This document shows positions 36,418 to 42,906 of a stretch of DNA of 42,906 bases, one piece after another. Under the pieces are notes generated by a model. The model ran no database searches, had not been told where the DNA came from, and worked only from the letters and a program-made list of their open reading frames with translations. The stretch is from Klebsiella pneumoniae (lineage in GTDB: Bacteria; Pseudomonadota; Gammaproteobacteria; Pseudomonadales; CAMAPQ01). Both the position numbers and the translations under genes were made by a program. Within the stretch, counting starts at the first letter, position 1; each line of letters begins with the position of its first letter. The stretch spans positions 1 through 42,906 of the forward strand of contig CAMAPQ010000015.1 in the NCBI GenBank assembly GCA_945860125.1, read 5' to 3'.

Positions 36418-39339
36418 TTATTGGCAGGCTTCACAATCAGGATTGTCAATTGAGCAGGCTTTTCCTTCATCATTTGAGTAAGAGGATGTGAAGTCAGATG
36501 ATACAGCGTTTAGATGGCCTGTATTCACCGTTGATTTTTCTGCGGTTGTAGCCCCCATTGCACGTAAATAATAAGTGGTTTTTAAGCCACGATACCATGC
36601 CATACGATAGGTGAGATCTAATTTCTGACCATTTGCACCACGAATATAAAGATTGAGTGATTGTGCTTGATCTATCCATTTTTGTCGGCGGCTCGCTGCA
36701 TCAACTAACCAGCGTGGCTCCATTTCAAAAGCGGTTGCAAAGAGTGCTTGAAGATCTTGTGGAATGCGATCAATTTTCTCAACGCTGCCATCATAATATT
36801 TAAGATCATTCACCATCACGTTATCCCATAAATCACGGTTTTTTAGCTCTCTTATTAGGTATGCATTCACGACCGTAAATTCGCCAGACAAGTTTGATTT
36901 AACATAAAGATTTTGATACGTCGGCTCAATGGATTGACTAACTCCCGTAATATTGGCAATCGTGGCGGTGGGGGCAATTGCCATAACATTCGAGTTTCTC
37001 ATACCAATACGTTGCACTTGATCTCTTAACGTTGCCCAGTCAAGTGTTTGTTCGGTATTCATATCAAGATAGATTTTACCATTTTCACCACGTCGGTTAT
37101 CTTCCATAAGCTTGATGGAGTCGATCGGTAGTATGCCTTGGCTCCACAGTGAACCTGCAAAGGTTTCGTAAGCACCACGTTCTTGTGCTAATTGCATAGA
37201 GGAACGGATTGCATAGTAACTCACATGCTCCATAGAAACATCGGCAAATTGAACGGCTTCGTTAGAAGCGTAGGGTAGTTGCATCATATATAACGCATCT
37301 TGAAAGCCCATAATGCCTAAACCAATCGGGCGATGTTTAATGTTTGATTGTCTAGCTTGTGGTACAGCGTAATAATTAATATCAATAACATTATCAAGCA
37401 TTCTGATTGCTGTTTTAATGGTTTTTTCAAGTTTTGCGGTATCAAGCACCATGCCGTTTTCTGTTTGTAACATATGATTAGCAAGGTTGACTGAGCCTAA
37501 ATTACAGACAGCAATTTCATCATCTGATGTGTTCAGGGTAATTTCAGTACATAAATTTGAAGAGTGCACGACCCCTACATGTTGTTGAGGTGAGCGCAAG
37601 TTGCAAGGATCTTTAAATGTAACCCAAGGATGGCCGGTTTCAAATAACATCGAAAGCATTTTTCGCCATAGTACAACGGCTTTTACTTTTTTATACAGCC
37701 TCATCCTGCCTTCTTCTACTTCGTTTTCATAAAACGCATAACGCTTTTCAAAAGCAGTGCCGTATAAATCATGCAAATCAGGTGCATCATTAGGTGAAAA
37801 GAGTGTCCAGTCTTGATCTTCAAATACGCGCTTCATAAAAAGATCAGGCACCCAGTTTGCCGTGTTCATATCATGCGTGCGCCGTCTATCATCTCCGGTG
37901 TTTTTTCTAAGCTCTAGAAACTCTTCAATGTCTAAATGCCAAGTTTCAAGATAGGCACATACCGCGCCTTTTCTTTTGCCGCCTTGATTAACGGCAACCG
38001 CTGTATCGTTAGCTACTTTTAAGAAAGGAACAACGCCTTGTGATTTACCATTTGTACCTTTGATATGGGCACCCAATGCGCGGACAGGTGTCCAGTCATT
38101 GCCTAAGCCACCGGCCCATTTTGAGAGCATGGCATTGTCACGAATAGCGCCATAAATACCCAAAAGATCATCGGGCACCGTGGTGAGGTAACAAGAAGAA
38201 AGTTGAGGTCTGAGCGTGCCTGAATTAAAGAGGGTTGGTGTTGAGGACATATAATCAAAGCTGGACAATAGCTGATAAAATTCAACTGCACGTTTTTCTT
38301 TATCTTTTTCATTCAGTGCTAAGCCCATCGCAACACGCATAAAAAAAGTTTGCGGTAACTCAAAGCGTGTATCGTTGTGATGCAAGAAGTAACGATCATA
38401 TAAGGTCTGTAAGCCTAAATAAGTGAACTGTAGATCACGGCTTGCGTCTAAGTGTTCAGCTAAATAATCAAGATCAAAAGAGGTTAGGGTAGGGCTTAAT
38501 AATTCAAGCTCAATGCCTCTTTGAATAAATGATTTAAACGCATAAGGGTACAGACTTGCCATGTCTGAGGCAGATTTTTCATGTGGAACATTTAAGAATG
38601 AGAGTGCTTCAATTTTTAGCTGATCAAGCAGTAATCTTGCTGTGACATAAGTATAGTTTGGCTCTTGTTCAATCATTGCTCTAGCTGAAATAATCAGCGA
38701 GGCAGAGACTTCTTTTTCTGAGACGCCCTCAAATAGATTTTCAAGTGTTTGTTTGAAAATTGTCTGTGCATCCACTTCTTTAAGATGTGCACAAGCCGTT
38801 TCAATTAAAGTATGAATCTGCTCATAAGAAATAGGCGCAAGAGTGCCATCTTTTAGCTTCATTCTAAACTGTTTTGTGCCAGGTTCTACTAATTGAATGC
38901 TGGCGTTTCTAATTCTAGAGCGCTCCTCGCGATACAGCACATAACTTCTAGCAACTTTGTGATCGCCTGAGCGCATCATGACAAGTTCAACTTGATCTTG
39001 CACTTCTTCAATATGCAATGTACCGCCGCTAGAGAGTCTTCTTTTAAATGTTGCTGTAACTTGTTCTGTTAATTTTTCAACGGTTTCACGAATACGGCTT
39101 GAAGTTGCTGCGGTACCACCTTCTACAGCAAGGTAGGCTTTGGTCATTGCGATTGCAATTTTAGAAGGTTCGTATGGCATAACTTTGCCATTTCTTTTAA
39201 TGATTCGTAACAGTCCGGGTGCTGTCATTTGAGTCATCCAGCTTTCTGTTAAGCCTGATTCAGATTGATGCGCGTCTTCTTTCGCGCGTGTATCGGCTGT
39301 GGTTTTGCTGAGGGTTTTTTCGTCAGTCTCTATTTGCAT
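36418..39339 (-). CDS. nrdA: Class Ia-type ribonucleoside-diphosphate reductase, alpha subunit
   Basis: Large subunit of the aerobic ribonucleotide reductase that makes dNDPs. At 973 residues it is longer than E. coli NrdA (761) because the N-terminus seems to carry two ATP-cone domains (about 43-140 and 150-245). Catalytic residues are visible in NLCTEI (Asn595, Cys597, Glu599), with partner cysteines in QLSSCYL and CNLGSVNL and the radical-path tyrosines in TTYYLRAMG. The C-terminus ends in a Cys pair (DCEACQ) as expected for thioredoxin or glutaredoxin reduction. ATG 39339 follows GAGG. nrdB is not in the window. Two NrdR boxes lie upstream. Confidence 0.95.
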   Translation of the reverse strand: MQIETDEKTLSKTTADTRAKEDAHQSESGLTESWMTQMTAPGLLRIIKRNGKVMPYEPSKIAIAMTKAYLAVEGGTAATSSRIRETVEKLTEQVTATFKRRLSSGGTLHIEEVQDQVELVMMRSGDHKVARSYVLYREERSRIRNASIQLVEPGTKQFRMKLKDGTLAPISYEQIHTLIETACAHLKEVDAQTIFKQTLENLFEGVSEKEVSASLIISARAMIEQEPNYTYVTARLLLDQLKIEALSFLNVPHEKSASDMASLYPYAFKSFIQRGIELELLSPTLTSFDLDYLAEHLDASRDLQFTYLGLQTLYDRYFLHHNDTRFELPQTFFMRVAMGLALNEKDKEKRAVEFYQLLSSFDYMSSTPTLFNSGTLRPQLSSCYLTTVPDDLLGIYGAIRDNAMLSKWAGGLGNDWTPVRALGAHIKGTNGKSQGVVPFLKVANDTAVAVNQGGKRKGAVCAYLETWHLDIEEFLELRKNTGDDRRRTHDMNTANWVPDLFMKRVFEDQDWTLFSPNDAPDLHDLYGTAFEKRYAFYENEVEEGRMRLYKKVKAVVLWRKMLSMLFETGHPWVTFKDPCNLRSPQQHVGVVHSSNLCTEITLNTSDDEIAVCNLGSVNLANHMLQTENGMVLDTAKLEKTIKTAIRMLDNVIDINYYAVPQARQSNIKHRPIGLGIMGFQDALYMMQLPYASNEAVQFADVSMEHVSYYAIRSSMQLAQERGAYETFAGSLWSQGILPIDSIKLMEDNRRGENGKIYLDMNTEQTLDWATLRDQVQRIGMRNSNVMAIAPTATIANITGVSQSIEPTYQNLYVKSNLSGEFTVVNAYLIRELKNRDLWDNVMVNDLKYYDGSVEKIDRIPQDLQALFATAFEMEPRWLVDAASRRQKWIDQAQSLNLYIRGANGQKLDLTYRMAWYRGLKTTYYLRAMGATTAEKSTVNTGHLNAVSSDFTSSYSNDEGKACSIDNPDCEACQ

Positions 39340-39386
39340 AATTTACCTCAAATGAAATCAAAAAGTTACGTACATTATCGTGTAAC

Positions 39387-39399
39387 CGATAGCGTATCG
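39387..39399. promoter_or_regulatory. Short palindrome in the nrdA leader
   Basis: CGATA (39387-39391) and TATCG (39395-39399) are perfect inverted copies around GCG, about 50 bases before nrdA. A nearby GTTAC/GTAAC pair (39365-39386) overlaps the same area. Possible operator or weak hairpin; not identified. Confidence 0.3.
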
Positions 39400-39431
39400 T
39401 GAAAATAAGGGCGCTAAAATAAAGGGCAAAT

Positions 39432-39477
39432 ACACAAGATGTTGTTACTAATTAAAATACCAACACAAAATAGTGCG
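39432..39477. promoter_or_regulatory. Two NrdR boxes upstream of nrdA
   Basis: ACACAAGATGTTGTT (39432-39446) and ACACAAAATAGTGCG (39463-39477) each match about 12 of 15 positions of the NrdR consensus ACACWATATATWGTG. Their starts are 31 bases apart, about three helical turns, the spacing known for tandem NrdR boxes. They lie 93-138 bases before the nrdA start. NrdR is a zinc/ATP-cone repressor of ribonucleotide reductase genes. Confidence 0.7.
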
Positions 39478-39580
39478 TTTTTAAGGGATATGCAATAAAG
39501 GCACTTTATTACAACAAAGGTATATGATCAAAATTAAAATGTGTTATAAATCGACGCGAGAAACTAGTCTAATTTATTGA

Positions 39581-39614
39581 GATTACCAATAGGTTTTTTG
39601 TAACATTGGTAATC
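39581..39614. promoter_or_regulatory. Perfect 10-base inverted repeat before the response regulator
   Basis: GATTACCAAT (39581-39590) and ATTGGTAATC (39605-39614) are exact inverted copies with a 14-base T-rich centre. It lies about 70 bases before the chosen start at 39685 and just before ATG 39616. It could be an autoregulatory operator or an mRNA hairpin. Confidence 0.55.
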
Positions 39615-39684
39615 AATGAATCTATGCGCTATTCTCAAAGCTAGAAGAAATTTAATTAAAAAGCAGACGGCGAGTGATTGCACT

Positions 39685-40446
39685 ATGGAAAATATGTCAA
39701 TGAGCGATTCAAATAATTTTAAAAAACCAAGAATCTTAATTGTTGAAGATGATGAAAGATTGGCGGCATTGAGCCGGGATTATCTTGAAAGTAACGGCAT
39801 GGATGTCGGTGTGGTGAATGATGGCAGGCAGGCCATTTCACGCATTATTAAAGATCAACCTGACCTAGTTGTATTAGATTTAATGTTGCCTGGCGCAGAT
39901 GGTTTAGAAGTTTGCCGTGAAGTGAGAGGCGACTATCATAAACCTATCTTGATGATGACAGCACGATCAGATGATGTTGATCAAGTGCTTGGTCTTGAAA
40001 TGGGTGCTGATGACTATGTTGCTAAACCTGTGAGACCACGTGTGTTACTTGCTCGCATTCGTGCCTTGTTACGTCGTAACGATCAAGGTGTTAATCAGGT
40101 TGAGCAAAGCAATGCATTGACGAATAACCCTAATCGATTAGAGTTTGATGAACTATTAATTGATAATGGCGCACGTGAAGTACGCTTAAGAGGGGAAACG
40201 GTTGATCTTACCAGTGCTGAGTATGATCTGCTTTGGTTGCTTGCTTCTAATTCAGGAAAAATTTTGTCACGAGAAGCAATTTTTGAACAATTGCGTGGCA
40301 TTGAATACGATGGTCAAGATCGTTCGATTGATGTTCGTATTTCCCGTATACGTCCGAAGGTGGGTGATGATCCTATGAACCCAAAGAGAATAAAAACGGT
40401 GAGAAGTAAGGGGTATTTATTTGTGAAAGATATACTTTCCAACTAG
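39685..40446 (+). CDS. rstA: OmpR-family response regulator, RstA-like
   Basis: Two-component DNA-binding regulator, 253 residues from ATG 39685. The receiver domain (about 15-130) has the acidic pair in LIVEDDERL, the phospho-acceptor Asp65 in VVLDLMLPG and the conserved Lys in DYVAKPVRP. The winged-helix output domain (about 155-250) ends with the DNA-contacting RIKTVRSKGYLF. The output domain (LRGIEYDGQDRSIDVRISRIR) closely resembles E. coli RstA. The frame opens at ATG 39616, but those 23 residues are not conserved and that ATG lacks a ribosome site. The partner kinase follows 41 bases later. The exact orthologue is uncertain; family is firm. Confidence 0.85.
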   Translation: MENMSMSDSNNFKKPRILIVEDDERLAALSRDYLESNGMDVGVVNDGRQAISRIIKDQPDLVVLDLMLPGADGLEVCREVRGDYHKPILMMTARSDDVDQVLGLEMGADDYVAKPVRPRVLLARIRALLRRNDQGVNQVEQSNALTNNPNRLEFDELLIDNGAREVRLRGETVDLTSAEYDLLWLLASNSGKILSREAIFEQLRGIEYDGQDRSIDVRISRIRPKVGDDPMNPKRIKTVRSKGYLFVKDILSN

Positions 40447-40487
40447 ATTAAGTCTCATGGATTAACTTAAATATTAGAACGCTTAAC

Positions 40488-42140
40488 ATGATGAATGGAA
40501 TCATTCTGCGCGTGTTTTTAGGCTTGATTATTAGCCTAATGCTTGTCGTAGGCTTTTGTTATTCTTATTGGTCTTATACCTCCTCTGAAGAGGGGAAGAG
40601 TTATCGCGAGCAATTAATTTCTTCTCTTCTACGTTTGGCTGATCAAAATGTTAGCCTTTCTTCATTAACTTCTATGGCGCAAAAAAAAGAATACTTTTTA
40701 AGTTTACGAAAAGAGTTTGCTGTCGATTTGCGTTTTATTGAAGATGCTCGCACACTTTCTGATGTTTTAATTGATGAGCTGCAAGCGCCTGGTCATGTTT
40801 ATCTGCATCAAGCAATGGATGGGCTTTATTGGGAAGGGATGATGAGAAGCACTTCATCAACTGTTGATCAATATTTTCTTTTGCGCCTTAGCCAGTTTGA
40901 AGAGCGAGAAGCTAAAATGCTCGGTCTTTTGGCTTCCTCGTTTTATCAGCACTGGTCAGCAAAAGAAACGCGTCCTGCTGCGCTTGCGCGCTTAAAAAGC
41001 ATCGTTGGTTTTCCTGTTTTTTTACTTAAAGCGGAAGAAGCAAAGCTTGGGCAAGAGGCAACTTCTCGTTTGCTAAGTAAACAAAGCGTCGTGGTATTTG
41101 ATGATTCTTTAAATGATACGCTTACTTTGCGTGTTGTTATCCCCACTCAAACAGAGGCATACCTTGTCCTTTATCCTCTATTAGGCGAAGACTCAGGCTT
41201 TCCTTGGGTAGCCGCAGCTTATTTTGTTTTGTTAGCTTTTATGGTTATGGCAGTTTTAACTTACTGGATTTTAATTTCTTTTTTTCAGCGTATTTTTCGT
41301 ATCGAAGAAGCGGCTCTAGGTATTCGTCGCCATGATTTTGGTTCGCGTGTTCCGATTGAAGGAAATGATGTTTTAAGTCGTCTGGCAACTGCTTTTAATG
41401 AGATGGCTGATCATATTCAAAGATTAATTAGCTCACAAAAAGAAATGACAAATGCGGTTTCTCATGAATTAAGAACGCCGATCGCACGTATTCGTTTTGG
41501 TTTGGAAATGTTGGAAACGGCAAGTAGTGAAGAAAAACGTTTTCATCAATTAACAGGAATGGATAATGATATTCAAGAGCTTGAAAAATTAATTGATGAA
41601 TTGTTAACTTATGCCGTACTAGAGCAAGGAATGCCTTCTTTGCATTTAGAAATGATTGATGTGGATTCGGTGATTGCAAGAGTAAAGCGTGAGATGGATC
41701 AGATGGGTAAAGCGATTCAAATTGAGCATGCTGTTTTCAAAGGCCCTAAAGATAGTCGTTTTGCCGAATGTGAGCAGCGTTATATTCATCGTGCGATTCA
41801 AAACCTTGTTGGTAATGCGATTAAGTATGCTAAGGGTAAAATTCGTATTTCTTGTTTATCTCAAGGTGGCATGATTCGAGTGGATGTTGAAGATGACGGG
41901 CCGGGCATTCCTCAAGATAAATGGGCCAAAGTATTTGTGCCCTTTGCACGTCTTGATTCAAGTCGTACGCGTAGTTCAGGTGGTTATGGTCTGGGGTTAT
42001 CTATTGTCCAAAGAATTGTTTTTTGGCATGGCGGCATTGCGCAAGCTTGGAAAAGTAATGCCTTAGGAGGGGCAAGATTTACGATGATATGGCCAAGACA
42101 TCAACAAGTACGTGCTTCTAGTGAGAGGAAGACGATCTAA
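40488..42140 (+). CDS. rstB: Sensor histidine kinase, RstB-like
   Basis: Membrane sensor kinase of 550 residues paired with the upstream regulator. A transmembrane helix lies at about 7-28, a periplasmic sensor at about 30-235, a second helix at about 240-263, HAMP at about 264-315, and the H-box NAVSHELRTPIARIRFGLE with phosphoryl His326. The ATP-binding motifs are VGNAIKYAKG (N box), DVEDDGPGIP (G1) and GGYGLGLSIV (G2). The kinase half resembles RstB. The sensor domain is longer than in E. coli RstB (433 residues in all), so the signal is unknown. The gene ends about ten bases before an insertion sequence but its C-terminus looks complete. Confidence 0.85.
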   Translation: MMNGIILRVFLGLIISLMLVVGFCYSYWSYTSSEEGKSYREQLISSLLRLADQNVSLSSLTSMAQKKEYFLSLRKEFAVDLRFIEDARTLSDVLIDELQAPGHVYLHQAMDGLYWEGMMRSTSSTVDQYFLLRLSQFEEREAKMLGLLASSFYQHWSAKETRPAALARLKSIVGFPVFLLKAEEAKLGQEATSRLLSKQSVVVFDDSLNDTLTLRVVIPTQTEAYLVLYPLLGEDSGFPWVAAAYFVLLAFMVMAVLTYWILISFFQRIFRIEEAALGIRRHDFGSRVPIEGNDVLSRLATAFNEMADHIQRLISSQKEMTNAVSHELRTPIARIRFGLEMLETASSEEKRFHQLTGMDNDIQELEKLIDELLTYAVLEQGMPSLHLEMIDVDSVIARVKREMDQMGKAIQIEHAVFKGPKDSRFAECEQRYIHRAIQNLVGNAIKYAKGKIRISCLSQGGMIRVDVEDDGPGIPQDKWAKVFVPFARLDSSRTRSSGGYGLGLSIVQRIVFWHGGIAQAWKSNALGGARFTMIWPRHQQVRASSERKTI

Positions 42141-42149
42141 TAATGTTTA

Positions 42150-42906
42150 GCTCACATTCCGCATACCGGCGTTTTGAGTTATGCATAATATTTTTTATAT
42201 TTTTGCCCCATTAATTCGATCAGCAACGCATGGTTTTCATTTAGATTTAATATTATGTTCTGCACCTCCTGGATTATTAGCACGTGAATCCCATGAAAAT
42301 AAGAAAAAACCCATCTTACTGTTGGATTTTGAGTCTTTTTTCCAGTTTGATGCGGAAAAAAAGCAACAACAGTTTTTAGCACTGCCCGAATTCGCATTTC
42401 AAGTGCTGCATAAACCAGCAAACAAATCGTCATTATCATCATCAGGGCGGTAATTCTTTTTGTGCTCTTGAGAAAAAGTGAATCTGCCAAAAACATTGGA
42501 TCTTTAAGAAATCGAAAACCTCTTTCTACTTTGTTTTGATTTTTATACTGAATCAAAATTTCTTCATCCGAAAGTGCCGTCTTATCAAGCTGATTCGTCG
42601 CCAAAACAAAACAACTTTTTTGGTGCAGTTTTTTATCGAAAATCTCTTTTATTGAAGCTATGCTCCCTTGAATAAAATAGCTTTTTTTATCTGGAATCGC
42701 CTCTTTTGCAGGGCGGCCTGATTTTTTATAACCTTGCTCTTCAACAATCTTCACTTCATGAAGACATGTATACTTCAAACTTTTTTCCAGCTCTTTTAAC
42801 GCATGTTCAGCATCTATCTGGCACGCAAACGCCTTTTTACATAAATCTCCAAACGCTTTTCCTTCTTTCAAACTCCTTTCAGAAAACCACTTCACTTGCG
42901 ACTTTA
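42150..42906 (-). mobile_element. IS1634-like insertion sequence, partial
   Basis: One end of an IS4-superfamily element, likely IS1634 group. The transposase runs off the right edge. The outer end probably lies near 42152, where GCTCACATTCCGCATACCGG resembles the TGCGGAATGTGAGC-type terminal sequence of related elements. The other end is outside the window, so terminal and target repeats cannot be checked. Confidence 0.6.
42179..42906 (-). CDS. IS1634-like transposase, C-terminal part
   Basis: C-terminal 240 or so residues of a DDE transposase. The frame stays open to the window edge, so the GTG at 42895 is internal rather than a start. The block QYKNQNKVERGFRFLKDP contains the catalytic Glu in a Y-x2-Q-x3-E-x6-K spacing, the IS4-type YREK signature with Gln in place of Arg. 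The following hydrophobic segment and the terminal LIELMGQKYKKYY are typical of these proteins. Its stop is at 42179-42181. Whether the gene is intact cannot be told from this part. Confidence 0.8.
   Translation of the reverse strand, partial: KSQVKWFSERSLKEGKAFGDLCKKAFACQIDAEHALKELEKSLKYTCLHEVKIVEEQGYKKSGRPAKEAIPDKKSYFIQGSIASIKEIFDKKLHQKSCFVLATNQLDKTALSDEEILIQYKNQNKVERGFRFLKDPMFLADSLFLKSTKRITALMMIMTICLLVYAALEMRIRAVLKTVVAFFPHQTGKKTQNPTVRWVFSYFHGIHVLIIQEVQNIILNLNENHALLIELMGQKYKKYYA

Noticed and set aside
39599..39604. RstA box core GTTACA on the minus strand before the response regulator
   Set aside because: Only the six-base half matches; chance occurrence is likely.
1..42906. CRISPR arrays, tRNA or rRNA genes
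   Set aside because: No regularly spaced identical repeats with unique spacers and no recognisable tRNA or rRNA sequence were seen on reading both strands.

Overview
The window is AT-rich DNA from a gammaproteobacterium. The gene order mraZ ... ftsZ-lpxC, then dciA (opposite strand)-M23 peptidase-secA-argJ-mutT/thiE, is the gammaproteobacterial arrangement known from Pseudomonas and Legionella relatives. MurE carries the DNPR signature for meso-diaminopimelate, so the cell makes a Gram-negative peptidoglycan, and lpxC shows that it makes lipid A. An ankyrin-repeat protein, an SpvB/Tc-type toxin-like protein and PilU lean towards a host-associated relative of the Legionellales. That placement is inference.

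Layout. Positions 1-2959 (minus) hold a large secreted SpvB/TcdB-like protein that runs off the left edge and is interrupted by a one-base frameshift near 2100. Positions 2960-3489 are a T-rich intergenic region ending in a promoter and a four-copy MraZ operator. Positions 3490-21723 are a co-directional division/cell-wall and lipid A operon: mraZ, rsmH, ftsL, ftsI, murE, murF, mraY, murD, ftsW, murG, murC, ddl, ftsQ, ftsA, ftsZ, lpxC. It closes with a strong intrinsic terminator at the end of lpxC. murB, usually between murC and ddl, is absent. Positions 21737-28646 hold dciA (minus), then an envelope peptidase, secA, argJ and a Nudix/ThiE-like fusion (plus).

The right third is more accessory. 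It has an ankyrin-repeat protein (28674-30029) facing an unrecognised protein (30050-31084), a hot-dog thioesterase/TSUP permease pair (31116-32439) and a pilU retraction ATPase with a long acidic/basic tail (32503-33756). These are followed by a secreted Ig-like protein with seven calcium-loop-like repeats (33954-36215), an ERIC-like palindromic repeat (36272-36399) and nrdA (minus) with two tandem NrdR boxes. An RstA/RstB-like two-component system (39685-42140) follows, and the window ends inside an IS1634-like insertion sequence.

How it works together: the dcw operon supplies cytoplasmic and lipid-linked peptidoglycan precursors (MurC-F, Ddl, MraY, MurG) and the septal machinery (FtsZ, A, Q, L, W, I). 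LpxC commits to lipid A and SecA exports envelope proteins. MraZ probably autoregulates the operon through the GTGGA repeats. No wholly novel system is evident. The items most worth a second look are the frameshifted toxin-like gene, the ERIC-like element, the 22475-22566 palindromic repeat, the AGCGCT array, the regulatory sites before lpxC and nrdA, and the convergent ankyrin/unknown gene pair.
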